Shown: positions 23,463-36,263 of the stretch, piece after piece
Layout of the letters: the number at the start of each line of letters is the position of its first letter
Numbering within the stretch: the first letter of the stretch is position 1
NCBI GenBank assembly: GCA_946811695.1
Contig: OX328124.1
Location: forward strand, 29,072,148 to 29,136,147
From: Gonocerus acuteangulatus
Taxonomy: Eukaryota; Arthropoda; Insecta; Hemiptera; Coreidae
Direction: 5' to 3'
Length of the DNA: 64,000 nucleotides
Notes under the pieces: model-generated
What the model saw: only the letters and a program-made list of their open reading frames with translations
The model's database searches: none
What the model was told of the DNA's origin: nothing
Position numbers and translations under genes: made by a program

Positions 23463-24587
23463 TATAACTAGCTGACTACCAGTGCTTTGTCACGGCAGAT
23501 AAGTAGTTATTTTATTGCGTTAAATAATCTATCATCAAAATTAACGCTACTATATAATTTTGTGCGGTTTATTGCAGCACAGTTTCCGTCATTATGTAAG
23601 TTATTCATAAATTGACACTGGGGCGCTCCTGACCAGTGTCAATCTAGAGATAACCTAGGATAACCCGTTATCTATAGGTTACCAGCAACAGCAGTTTAAC
23701 CAGTACAGGTTGAAATTCGTTGTCAATAATAAATGAACGCTAAAAATTTATGGTTCCAAGATGTCATTTGGAAACACCTATTATATTTGCGAGCATTACT
23801 AAAGATGCTGATGGGTGTAGAGGCTGTGCAAGGATTCGGGATATTATTACCTCGGATGGACCATCACCAGGTATAGAGTAAATTCTATGAGTGACAAAAT
23901 CACAGTTTATTTCTAGTAATTCAAGGTCTGCCATCATAGTTGAAATGAACCGCAAATAGAAATAATAGTATGAAATAGCTATAGTACGGTAACAGCTGAC
24001 CTGTTATCGTCCTAGCAACGCACGCTGCCTTGGCTTGCCTGCTCTAACAAACTAAAAATTCAAACCCCCTCTAAAAATACTTAAAAATTTGAATATCAAA
24101 AAATCCTTTCTTAGCTAGTGTTTACAATCTAAAGGGAGTGTCCATGCAAAATTTTCTGTCGAGTGGTTTGGGCTGGGCGATGATAGGTCAGTGAGCGAGT
24201 ATTTGACAAGTATATAGTAGATCTCATTAATATACGCTTAAGATTCTTCATTAGAAACTAAATTAATTATTTATTTAATGATAATGCTCCACATCTAAAG
24301 CGGAGAGCATTCAATACCTTGTAGAAAGCTGTTGTAGGTGCTGCATCAAACGATGCCACTCCAAAATATTAGCACAGACAATTAGGCAGGTATTGAAGTA
24401 TGAATAGTCAAGAAAACAAGAATTAAATAAATTACTAGAAAATAAATTAAAAAATAAGCTTTAAGTTAATAAGTTAAGTTAATTTTGAAATTAGTTGAGC
24501 GATTTATTTATTTATTATTATTGTATCATTATTGCAAAAAAAGGTAAAATGGATTATTTTGGTTATTGTACCATTTTATATTTTGTC

Positions 24588-24865
24588 CTACGTGTTAGTG
24601 TTTTTCAAATATGTCAATGCTGTGTCAATATGCTGGCTGCCTTCCGAAAGTATGTCTGTCAGGTCATGAGGAATGTCCAAGTTATGCCGTAACCGACAGT
24701 CTGTTAGAATATGTTTTAGAGTAAGGTCTATGTTGCAAGTCGTACACTTAGGTTTGTCAGTCTTTCTCATCAGGTACTCATGAGTTATGCGTGTATGGCC
24801 GATTCTTAGCCTCGCAAAGACTTCTTCTCGTCGTGAGTTCCTGTACGATGATGTCCAGTCGTAAA
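24588..24865 (-). pseudogene. Orphan LINE ORF2 C-terminus, second copy
   Basis: Reads RNSRREEVFARLRIGHTR, then THEYLMRKTD and CTTCNIDLTLKHILTDC, ending at a stop after LKNTNT. It has the same domain order and near-identical key positions as 9150-9536, here with the His of the motif intact. The frame is open from about 24865, upstream of the first ATG. No other LINE sequence was seen beside it. Confidence 0.68.
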
Positions 24866-25072
24866 TTAATTAAAATTTGGTTTCAAATTTAACGAAAATA
24901 TTTTTGTTCTGTTTTAGTGTTTCCAAAACTCTACTTTCATATGGTCTCACAGAGGAAGGTTGTAGAATATGTGAACATATCGCCAAATCAATACTTTGAG
25001 TGTTAATTAAAACCATTCGTTAGCATTTTATTTTTGTTCAATTTCCCTCTGTTTAAAAAAACATCTTACCGG

Positions 25073-25310
25073 GGTTTAAAATAAGAAATGCTATTTGCTG
25101 AACAAACCATGAAAGAAGCAATGAAGAGAATGCAGTGTTAGGAACAGCTTCAAGTGCATCCTTTCCAAGCACAATAGGCAGGGGATCACAATCAGCACGG
25201 CACTTCGATTGTATGCATCCAATCGATTCAAATCCACTTGTTATCAGGCAGTAATTGATATGCTTATCGATACGCAGCCGTTTCATCATGGCAGTGACAA
25301 TAAAAAAAAT
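25073..25310 (-). CDS. Candidate exon of an unrecognised gene
   Basis: An open frame on the minus strand (DEEVIFFIVTAMMKRLRIDK ... SIGCIQSKCRADCDP ... FVQQIAFLILNPG) ends at CCCCG|GTAAGATG, a strong donor-like site. The ATG pair at residues 11-12 could be a start. It has five cysteines and a hydrophobic end. No family recognised; it may be chance. Confidence 0.25.
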
Positions 25311-25663
25311 GACCTCTTCATCTTATCTTGACAAGACCACTCTAAAGTCTGAAGTAGTCAACTATTTTTGCTGTATTTTACATTTATGTCTGATGTACTC
25401 ATTGTTTGCAATGTTTTATAATCTCAATTCTGAAGTAGTTCAAATAAAGGATTGATATAAAATATTTTTTACTATGTTTTTTTACATTGATGTACTCGTA
25501 GTTCGCAAAGTTTTATACTGACGAATGATTGTTCAAAATTAATATATTAACAGAGCACTTGAAGAACAATTTATCTTCTTGCCATCCAATCCAACAACAA
25601 AACCGTTTTAAAGGTAAATTGCCAATAAATACACAATTGCCCTATATATAAACCAGACCCCGT

Positions 25664-25666
<3 letters not shown>

Positions 25667-25700
<34 letters not shown>

Positions 25701-25774
25701 TGCATCGACTCCTAGGGCCATTAGCACCGTGAATATTGTTTCATTTTTAACATATGATGAAACAATTTTTAATA

Positions 25775-25830
<56 letters not shown>

Positions 25831-26286
25831 AGCCTAATTTATATATAACTTACTTCTACATCTAATGCTAAAATTACTATATACAAGTTGTGTTAGTTCC
25901 TTTTAACATATTTCAGAACTAACATTAAACCTAAATCTAAGCCTAAAGAGAATATTTACATATTTACATTTGAACATAAATTCATCAGCACACACACACA
26001 AGTTCACATTCACACGCAACAGACATAGACACACACACACACACACACACACACAAGCACACGCACATAATAAATACTGTTACACTGTACATTCATACAC
26101 AAACTCAGTACACTCATACTATAAATACTTTCACACTAAAATAAATAAATTTAAGATGATAAACCAATGTGAGCAATATATATTGTTTTCGAATATACAA
26201 TAAATACTCAAGCTAATATCTATATCAGGTTATTCAGTTTCAGGTCTTTCAAGTTTCGGGTCCTTAAGAGCAATTTGGAGGTGGTG
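25667..26286 (-). mobile_element. Retroposed insertion with oligo-A end and 13-bp target duplication
   Basis: The direct repeat CAGACCCCGTAAT at 25654-25666 and 26287-26299 flanks a 620-bp segment. Its plus-strand left end is a T run of about 33 nt followed by GTGCATCGACTCCTAGGGCC, the complement of the SINE A/5S-SINE tail. It contains (AT)n at 25779-25830 and (CA)n at about 26030-26055. No coding capacity recognised. Confidence 0.6.
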
Positions 26287-26299
26287 CAGACCCCGTAAT

Positions 26300-27401
26300 A
26301 GCTTTATTAAGAAACATTATCACACTTCATCACCAACATAATCATAAATACTTTCAGAAGCCTATTCTACTATTTCGATAAGTGTGATTTTTAACAACAT
26401 TGATCATTTTTCAGTGATTCTGATAGCTATGGTGTTAATGAAGTTATTTTTCTTTCTTTAATTTTTAGTGTTGAACGAGGGAGGAATTATAAAGAATGTG
26501 AATATACGTATATTTGTATGCAGGCACGGCTGTAAACAGAGAGAACACAAAATATTTCAAAATCAAAAATACCGAAAAAAATGGGCCCACAAGCCGCAAC
26601 ACCTACCAAAACAATACTTCCCTCTTAAAAAGTATTTAATTTAACTTAATTTAAATTTAAATTTAATTTAATTTAAATTATAATTGTTAGTGTAAATTAT
26701 ATAGTCTTAGTTTAAGTTATAATAGTCTTGATTTAAATTATAATTGCCATATTGAATTTTAAGATAATGACTGTAATGGTCTTTAACTAATAAATGATAT
26801 AATCTGTAACTAATTATTTTTAACAATTTGTAACTAAACAAAGCATAACCCCATTACAAACAGGCAAAGAACTGCACCTATCCCACAAACTCACAGACGT
26901 CTCAAAAGTTAATTCAATACCTAAAGCAAATATTTATAAAAGAACCCAAACCTTTTCGAACCAACATATTGGAAGGCGCAAATAACCTAGTTGTAGAGCA
27001 CCAAACTCCATATCTATCTATCTATCTTAAAAAGTATTGCATATCTCTTCTGAGAAAATGGGTTAAGCAATATAGTTCTAGTATAAATGGGTACCACTGT
27101 CTTTTAATTTATTTGTCAGCAGTAATACACATTTTTTTTTTTTTGTTTGTTGTTATTTAATATACATATATACATAAAATGCATATATATAAATTTATGG
27201 GATGTGCAGGATAAAATAATGATCTCCCACAACGTAGGGTTACGTTTTGCCTTGTGTGGAAAATCGTAAAGAAAAGTAAGTAAGTAAATTTTGATTTGAC
27301 CACCTCATTCTGAGAGAAGGGTGCTTAATGTTTTGGAATTGGTGGTTTTGTTCCATTGAAGTGAAAATCACATTTATTATAATTGCAATTACTTATTACT
27401 A
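26300..27401. other. Unassigned AT-rich DNA
   Basis: Contains a self-complementary AATTTAAATT-rich stretch at 26640-26690. No gene or element ends seen. Confidence 0.45.
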
Positions 27402-27537
27402 TTAGCGCGGTTCCTCCCTCCCCCATAGGGAGGAACCCCGCTTATAGGGTTGATACAATGAAACAATCCGGAAGTGCCGACTAGAAAATTTCGCGTTTCA
27501 GAACCCCTAGAGACCGAAAATAACGGTGGTTCAAATT

Positions 27538-27540
<3 letters not shown>

Positions 27541-27592
<52 letters not shown>

Positions 27593-27612
27593 TTATATAT
27601 ATATATATATAT
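27541..27612. repeat. (AT)n microsatellite in H copy a
   Basis: Starts right after GGTGGTTCAAATTTGT and ends before TTTGTCTGTTCG, the same position as in copies b and c. Confidence 0.9.
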
Positions 27613-28828
27613 TTGTCTGTTCGCTCTCTAGATAGAAGACGAATGGTCCGATTTTGATGAAATTTGGTACAAAAATCCTTCGTCCAATTTGAAAGGTCAA
27701 GTTCGTTAACCAGCAAAATCCGCCTACTGGAAGATGGCGTTTGGGGCGAAATTCGCGCAACAAAAATCGTAACGCTTACCTTTTTGAGTTCATAAGCTTG
27801 TAAGTACTCGTTTTATATGATTCCTGGGCTAGGAAAACGAATGAAACCATTTTGAAGGCGATCGCTTTAACCGTTTTCGAGAAAATTGGAAAAATAGTTT
27901 TTGAATACCGTTTTTGGTTTGGGTACTTAGAATTACGGGATTCAGTTGAAACTTTATCTGCATGTTCTACTTTCATTAAAACTAATATGTTGAAAGTTTT
28001 GTTACGTTTGGAGTTAAGGAAGGGCTAGAATAAAATATTTTATGAACAGACATGAAAAGTTTTGGGAAGTTCGTATACTTTCATTAATATCTCGAACACG
28101 GTTGGGAAATCGTGGTAAGTGGATAGAAACTATTTGAATGCTTACTAAATTCTCTACAAAAAAGATTCTAAAACTATTTTTGATTAGGTTATGTCAATCG
28201 GAGAAATAAGTGCTTAAAACTTCAAATACGTCTGTTTTGTTCTTATGAACGGGTTTTTGTCGTTCTTGTTGTAATTTTTGTCTCTTTTCCTTCGTTTTTT
28301 ATTGCTTTTTATTTTTGTAATTTCTTATGTTGCGAAAATTTTGTGTGTGAAACAGGATATGAAAAATGAGGCCAATTTTCTGTTGCTAGAAATAATATAA
28401 ATTTTGGGAACTTTCATTAATATCTCGAAAACTGTTGAGAATTTTGGTAAACGGAAGAATACCATTAGAAAGCTTATTAAATGCTCTACATAAAAGGTTC
28501 TAATGAAAGTTTTGATTAGGCGATGTCAATCGGAGAAATAAGAGCTTAAAGCTTTAAAGTAATTGATTTCGCTTATTCGAAGTGTTCTTTTTGTCTGTAT
28601 TTTATTCCTTGTTATTTTTTAATTGCTTATAGTTGGATAATGTATTCGAAAATAAAACAGGTTAAGTAAAATAACAAAAACAATTTATTGTTAGAAATAT
28701 AGAGTTCCAAGATTCCAAGACCTTGTAACTAGCGGGACGGTTTCTAGTGTTGCCGACCCTTCCAGGTAAGATTGTAAATCCTACCTTTCAAGACTGGTGG
28801 AACCAAAATATAACTGTCAGGGTTCGGT

Positions 28829-29184
<356 letters not shown>

Positions 29185-30123
29185 ATCCCTACCTTGCATC
29201 ATCAACGGTCAACGATCTCCTCTCAACAAAATAATAACTGCTTCTATTTTAATCTTTCGAAATTAGACTAGGGATAAGAACGGAACCGCGCTAAGATGAG
29301 GCAGTTCCTGCGAGTCGGACTTTTTTTTAATTTACTCTTCTACTTTCAGAGGACATTTATTGAAAATAATAAGATTATAACCGCAAAATATTAATTATTT
29401 GTTACAAAATGATAAAGGGTTACAATAGAAATCAAAAAGGTTATGATTCAACATTCATAATATTGCTTAAACAGACAAATTATCAGTATTATGCAAAGGT
29501 CCAGGATACAGGAAATTCAGTTTGGAGTATTATTACAGAAAAAAAGGCAATTGACTATGACAATGGCAGTAGCTGTAAATTCGCCTTTTATTGAAGCTAA
29601 CAGAGCGGCGAGATCAAAGGCCTGGGGGGTAATTTTTACACAGATTATCGTTTCGTCCAATGGGCTTCTGATTTAGGGATTGGATTTGAGTTCTAATAAA
29701 TTACGGGAATTAATCTGTTGGCAAGAATAACCTTTTGTTCTGAGGATTTTTATGATTTTATCTTCATTCTATTTCTCAGATTAGGTAATTATTAAAATAT
29801 TGCAAATATAGTCCAGTCCAATTTTTAGGCATACCCAAGTATAAGTCTTTAGAATGGTATATGGTAAACCATTCAATACACGTTCAGAAAATTTGTCAAC
29901 GGAAGATATGATGACCTTAGAAGGAGCAAGGCTCGGCTAGATATCGCCGAAATCATTTTGCCAGGAAGTCAATCACCTGCCGAAAATGTAGTCATCTTTG
30001 TTAATTTCGTCATACAGGAGCTGAATAACTAAGCACATTCTTCATGAAGGTGGTTACTGTACGAATTAATGGTGAAGTGTTTGCTTAAACTTACCTATAT
30101 AAATACTAAATGGATATAAATAG

Positions 30124-30259
30124 TTTTCGCACGGTTCCTCCCTCCCTCCATAGGGAGGAACCCCGTTTATAAGGTTGACCTCATGACGCATTCCGGAAGT
30201 TCCGACTAGAAAATGTTGCGTTTCAGAACCCCTAGAGACCGAAAATAACGGTGGTTCAA

Positions 30260-30329
<70 letters not shown>

Positions 30330-31124
30330 CTGTTGGTTTTTGTAGCGAAATTCGCGCGAAAAAAATCGTTCCTCTCACTTCATATGCTTGCAAGTACTCG
30401 TTTTATAGGCTTCTTGACCTAGAAAAACGAATGAAACCATTTTTAAGGCGACCGTTTTCGAGAAAATTGGAAAAATATTTGTTGAATAACGTTTTTGGTT
30501 TGGGTACTTAGAATCATGGGATTCAGTTGAAACATTTTCTGCATGTTCAAATTTCATCAAAACTAATATGTTGGAAGTTTGGTTACGTTTGGAGTTTTGG
30601 TAACTTTGTATACTTTCCTAAATATCTCGAAAACGGTTGAGAATCTTGGTAAGCGGAAGGTTACCATTCGAAAGCTTACTAAATGTTCTACAAAAAAGCT
30701 TCTGAAGAAAGTTTTGATTAGGCGATGTCAATCGGAGAAATAAGTGCTTCTAACTTTAAAGTAATTGATTTCGTTTATTCGAACGGTTCTTTTTGTCTGT
30801 TTTTATTCCTTGTTATTTTTTAATTGCTTATAGACGGATAATTTATTTTACATTAAAACAGGTTAAGTAAAATAAGAAAAAGAATTTATTCTCAGAAAAA
30901 TAGCTTTCCAAGAGAGAGATTCGAAGACCTTGACTATATTTAACTGCCTCTATGCGGGAGCCATTCTGGGGCTGGCCGACCCATACAGGTATGATCATAA
31001 TCAAGACCATCCAAGAAAGATGGAACCAAAATAATAACAGTTTCTTTTTTAATCTTTCCAAATGAGACTAGGGATAAGAACGGAACCGAGCTAAGATTAT
31101 GCAGTTCCTGTGAGTCGGACTTTT
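30124..31124 (+). mobile_element. H-family element, copy b
   Basis: Left end CACGGTTCCTCCC with the same hairpin, (TA)n at 30260-30330 in the same place as copy a, and right end GGAACCGAGCTAAGATTATG then GCAGTTCCTG and GTCGGACTTTT. It lies inside a minus-strand G-family copy (30013-31556). Confidence 0.7.
30260..30330. repeat. (TA)n microsatellite in H copy b
   Basis: Between GGTGGTTCAAATT and TTTGTCTGTTGG, as in copy a. Confidence 0.9.
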
Positions 31125-31257
31125 ATTTATTTCTTAATATTGTTAAGAAAAGTTGAATTTTCTTAAATTCTTTCGGGTGCCATAATCAGCATTTAATGGA
31201 CTTATTTGATTATTTTTAAACATATTCCTCATTAGCCAAAATAATAACTTGATTCCA

Positions 31258-31442
31258 GAGTATATAGTATAATCAATGAATAGAAATATATAAATAGTAT
31301 ATAGTATAATCAATGAATAGAAATATATAAATAGTATATAGTATAATCAATGAATAGAAATATATAAATAGTATATAGTATAATAATGAATAGAAATATA
31401 TAAATAGTATATAGTATAATCAATGAATAGAAATATATAAAT
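31258..31442 (+). repeat. 37-bp tandem array, five units
   Basis: The unit AGTATATAGTATAATCAATG plus AATAGAAATATATAAAT is repeated about five times, nearly identical. One unit has lost a C. Confidence 0.85.
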
Positions 31443-31957
31443 TTTAGGGGAGGACATTTTAGGTACCTAGTAGGTAAAAGTTTTGAAGAGTTAAAGTTAT
31501 TTTTAAAAATTTCTTTCATGAGTGCAACCTTTATAGCTACATTCCTTTGGAAAATTCTAAACTCCATATACAGAATTGGTAAGTATGAGCTGAGTGAGAA
31601 AAATTGCGTGTCAATGATATTAAGTATATTTCTTTTCTTCCATATATACTACATATTACGTAACATTTACTTCCTGATAACTTTCATCTTATTCTTATTT
31701 AAAAATTCATTAGCGTGTAATTCGTACGTGGCTCTCTTTCCCAATTCGTGATAAAGATATTCGCGTGTAAAACCCGGAAAAGTATTGATATGTAAATCAG
31801 ATAGTAATTACAACACATTAGAATTTAAGATATCGTTCTAATTAACAAAAATATTTCGTTATGGTTGAATAAATATATTCATTCATTTATTTTCATTGTA
31901 AATTTGTTGTCATTAAATATATACAAGGGGGTTGCTTTGATCAGTTTTTCATACTAA

Positions 31958-31961
<4 letters not shown>

Positions 31962-32022
<61 letters not shown>
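31962..32022. repeat. (AT)n microsatellite
   Basis: Perfect AT run of about 60 bp; flanking sequence not assigned to an element. Confidence 0.9.
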
Positions 32023-32024
<2 letters not shown>

Positions 32025-32242
32025 TATTATCTCTTTGTAAAGAATTTCACAGGACTATTTCCGCAAAATAGGGAATTTTAAATTTATTTTTATAACATTC
32101 TTTATTTTTCCTTTATATCAAATAGACTAATTAAAGAAAATTTGTTTATTTTAGAAACCTCTGGGACTATAAAGGCAAAAAAAGATATAAAACAGGTTAG
32201 TGGGGTATAGAGCTTGGTGCAATAATAGATAGATGCACCATT

Positions 32243-32387
32243 TTAGCGCGGTTCCTTCCTACCTCCATAGGGAGAACTCGCTTATGAGGTTGACCTCACC
32301 ACGCAATCCGGAAGTGCCGACTAGAAACTTTCTCGTTTCAGAGCCCATAGATCACGAAAATATATGTGGTTCAAATTTGTATATATG

Positions 32388-32486
<99 letters not shown>

Positions 32487-33712
32487 TTGTCTGTTCGCTC
32501 TCTAGCGAGCTCAAAAATGGTCCGATGTTGATGAAATTTGGTACAAAAATCTGTCGTTTAATTTGAAAGGTCAAGTTCGTTAACCAGCAGAATCCGCCCA
32601 CTGGAAGATAGTGTTTGGGGCGAAATTCGCGCAAAAAAAAATCGTAATGGTTACGTTTTTGAGTTCATATGCTTGCAGGTGCTTGTTTTATAGGTTTCTT
32701 AACATAGGAAAACGAATGAAACCATTTTTAAGGCGATATCTGTTACCGTTTCTGAGAAAAGTGGAACAAATGTTTTTGTAAGTCATTATTTTTTTGTGGG
32801 TACTTAGAATCGCGGGATCCAAATGAAATATTTTCTACATCTTGGAAATTAATCCCAACTCAGATGCTTAAATGTTGGTTATATTTGGAATTAGGGAAGT
32901 ATGCGAAAAAAATTATTTTATTAATAGACATGAAAAGTTTTCGGATCTTCAAACATTTTTCGTAAATATCTCGATAACGGTTGGGAAATCGTGGTAAGTG
33001 GAAGGTAACCATTCGAATGCTTACTAAATTCTCTACAAAAAAGGTTCTGAAGCAATATTCGATGGGGCAACGTCAATCAGAAATATAAGCGCTTAAAACT
33101 TAAAAAGTGTTTGTTTTGAAAGGTTTTTTATCTTTGTTTATCTCACTTTTTAATTGGTTGTTTTTTGTTTTAAATTGCATTTATCAGTAAAATTAGTATT
33201 GTAGTAAAATAAGCTAAGAAACGGTGAAAGGTATTGGTACTAAGTTTAGAGTGGCTGTGGTAATCAAGATGGCTGTGGCTAATCATGATGACGTATGCAT
33301 AGTTTGTTTTGAATTCTCCTATCTATATAACCTTCCTCATAGCCTCCAACAGAAGTTATCGTTATTTCTTATTTTATAGAAAGATTTAACCCACTACAGA
33401 ATGGAATTTTATTCGCCATGAAGCACATATTTTCAGTTGATTATAACAGTAAAACGAATTTGCTAGTAAAACAAGATACTTAAAATGACAACGAATTTTT
33501 GGTTGTTTAGAATAGAGCCTTCTCAGCTGTAGTCGAAGAGTAAGTACGTTTTCAGTACATAATTGTAATGACTTATACAGATTAAGAATTATCCGCTTCT
33601 GTGTAAGTTGGCTACTGTCAGTTTCCTGTGATTTGTGATGCTAATCTATTCCATTTCTTCGAGATGTACGTAACCGCGCCAAGATGACGCAGTTCCTGCG
33701 AGTCGGACTTTT
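32243..33712 (+). mobile_element. H-family element, copy c
   Basis: Left end TTAGCGCGGTTCC, a degraded left hairpin, (AT)n with ATTT variants at 32380-32484, and right end AACCGCGCCAAGATGACGC then AGTTCCTGCGAGTCGGACTT. Internal blocks (GATGAAATTTGGTACAAAAA, GTTAACCAGCAGAATCCGC) match copies a, d and 19.6 kb. Confidence 0.7.
32380..32484. repeat. (AT)n microsatellite with ATTT variants in H copy c
   Basis: About 105 bp between GTGGTTCAAATTTG and GCTTGTCTGTTCGC. Confidence 0.9.
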
Positions 33713-34230
33713 GAATAAGTGAAATAAGAAGAAAACAATCAGACTTGCTTATGGCGTTTATAAAATATTGATTGTAACTGATAAAATCCAGCTGACCTGA
33801 TACTCAGCTAAACATTAAATTTCTATATGAATCTTGATGTGGGTAACACACAGTGTGTAACAATAATTTTATTTTACATAATGACAATAATAAATGATTT
33901 TTAGTTAAGTTTATAAAAGATTTATAAGCTTGGCAATTAATAGGTTTATAAATCTAAAGTACTTTATTAAATAATTAAATAGCAATGGAAAATTGTTCAG
34001 GTTCTTGTGGTCATTGAAGAGGTGGCATTGAGACTCAGAAACATGTAAGACAAAATTTGTTGTTTAAAAAGGAAACAGGGGTTTTATAGATTTTCTAATA
34101 CAGGTAAACGTATCAAGATAATAGTAAGGTAATAACTGTAACCGTTTTCGATAAATGCAAAGAAAACTGTTTTTTCATAAGTAATTTTCGGTTCGGGTAT
34201 ACTTATAAACAATGGATTCAGTTGAGACTT

Positions 34231-35507
34231 TTAGCACTTTCCTCCGAAGGAAAGTAGCTATTGAGGTTGGACTCATGACGGCATATTTGAAAAATTTCTT
34301 CAAATCTTTGTAGGATCGATAAAGATTTGAAGAAATTTTTAGTAGACACCGAAAATGACCCCCGTTAAAATTTATATATATCTATATATATATATATATA
34401 TATGCATATATATATATATATATATATGCATATATATATATATATATATATATGTCTGTTAACACGATAGTGGCCAGAGTTTTAGTTTTTTCGTCACGAA
34501 ACTTGGTATATAGCATTCAATTAGCAAACGATTGAACGAGTTCGTTAACCTTCAAAGTCGGTCCATCAGAAGGGGGGGTTTACCCCGAACCCAAAACACT
34601 AATTTGACTATGTCAGCCGTAATATTTGTTATATTTCAACGAAACTTGGTATTCGTAGTGGTAATATAGAGAGAAAATTGAGATATAAAAATGAACTAAA
34701 TCGGTTCATTAGAAGGGGGGGTTTACTCCGGACCCACAATACCAATTCGCCACTACCAGCCGTGATTTTTGGTATATTTCGACGAAACTCGGTATTCGTA
34801 GTGCTAATCCACAGGTAAATATGTGTTGTAAAAATAAACTAAATCGGTTCATTAGGAGGGGGGGTTTACTCCGGACCCACAATACCAATTCGCCACTACC
34901 AGCCGTGATTTTTGGTATATTTCGACGAAACTCGGTACTCGTAGTGGTAATCTACAGGTAAATATGTGTTGTAAAAATAAACTAAATCGGTTCATTAGAA
35001 GGGGGGGTTAACTCCGGACCCTAATTCCTAATATACTCATACTGGTCGTAATTTCTGCTGTATTGTAACGAAACGCGGTATACGTCGTGGGTAACTCATG
35101 AGAAAGAAGTGTTGTAAAAATGAGCTGAATCGGTCAATCGGAAAGCGGGGGTTTAATTTGTAATATATTTCAAAAGAAAAGCCCGTCAGACGTCGGTTCA
35201 CAAAGCCGCCGCAAGGAGCGCTTTCTACCACTAGAGTGACTGTATCCTGTTCCTGCGATAGATCAAAATACGATAATATGAGGTTTTTTGTATTTATTAC
35301 GTAGTGTAGTAGGTACCATGTGTAAACATAACTCTGGAAGCAAATTAATAATTGATCAGTTACTCATTACAAAATTAAAAGAGAACTATTCACGTTTTTA
35401 TTTTATTTATGTAGGATATTTTAAGCAAATTGTTCTGGAAAGCAGTCTGCACTACCCAAATTCTGAGGAAAGTGCTTAGTTATGCAGCTCCTGCGTGACG
35501 GACTTTT
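34231..35507 (+). mobile_element. G-family element, copy 1 (Helentron/DINE-like, non-autonomous)
   Basis: The left end AGCACTTTCCTC and right subterminal GAGGAAAGTGCT are a perfect 12-bp inverted pair. The left end folds (CTTTCCT/AAGGAAAG), and the right end finishes GCAG-CTC-CTGC, GTGACGGACTTTTT. Inside are an (AT)n/GCAT tract (34372-34454) and a tandem array with 143-bp period (34578-35010). It sits in a T run of an H copy. Confidence 0.7.
34578..35010 (+). repeat. 143-bp tandem array inside G element
   Basis: GTTTAC/GTTAAC plus a nearby CGGACCC recur at 34578, 34721, 34864 and 35007, an exact 143-bp period. Each unit has TACCAATTCGCCACTACCAG, TCGACGAAACTCGGTA and AAACTAAATCGGTTCATTAG. Confidence 0.8.
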
Positions 35508-36092
35508 TGTAAATGTTGCACATTCGTCCAAAATAAGGTGTTTACATTTTGGTAGCGTTTGGAGTGAACGAAGTATTCCAAAAAAAATGAACAGATATGA
35601 CAAGTTTATATATTTTCATAAGAGAACACAAGCGGTCAGTAAAAACCATTCGAAACCTTACTAAATTATCTACAAAAAAGGGTCTGAAGTGATTTTCGAT
35701 GGGGCAATGTCAGTTGGCGAAGTAAATGCTTAAAACTTCGAAAGTGTTAATTTTTTTCTTTTGAATGAGGTTTGGTCTCTGTTTATCTTTGTATTTAAAT
35801 TGTATTTAACAGTAAAATGAGTATTTTATAAAACCACATAAGAAAATGAGAAAAGTATTGATTTTAGCCTTTTCCCAGTGTGAACACTGAGAAAGAGGAT
35901 GGAATCATTTCCGCTTCGGACACTGTCAGCTTCATTTTATGGCGCCTGAAATATTCCTTCTCTTTAAGATTTAATTTTGTATTATTCACGACAGAACAAA
36001 AGCTACCAATAACAGATTCTATTCCTTTATTAATAGCACAAAGGATATTAACGGAAACTCGCTAAGATCCTGTGATTCGGACATTTTAAGAC
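35508..36092 (+). mobile_element. H-family right part, interrupted by a G-family insertion
   Basis: Continues the H internal sequence broken at 34230 (...GGATTCAGTTGAGACTTTT) and ends GGAAACTCGCTAAGATCCTG then TGATTCGGACATTTT. Together with about 34130-34230 it is one H copy split by the G element at 34231-35507. Its sequence is repeated inverted at 15112-15510. Confidence 0.55.
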
Positions 36093-36263
36093 GAAAGTTA
36101 ATATCAAATTAATTTATGAAGTATTACCAAATTTATCGTTAATCACCTATATATTCAAAATGTATTTAATTTCGTCGACCATGTAATCTTGAAGTAAGAA
36201 GATATTTTTTTTTTTTTTTTATTCTAGGATTATAACAATTAACGGGATTTTTAACACGATTTA

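Larger units (their letters stand above)
22180..24587. other. Mostly unassigned AT-rich DNA
   Basis: Apart from the T runs (22.8-23.0 kb), the MITE at 23214 and a weak type B SINE-like tail at about 23665-23750, nothing was recognised. Confidence 0.45.
30013..31556 (-). mobile_element. G-family element, copy 3, minus strand, split by H copy b
   Basis: 30013-30123 matches the G right end (CAGGAGCTGAATAACTAAGC) and 31440-31556 matches the G left end (CATGAGTGCAACCTTTATAG). H copy b occupies 30124-31124. A 37-bp tandem array (31258-31442) sits at the place of the (AT)n tract in other copies. Confidence 0.5.
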
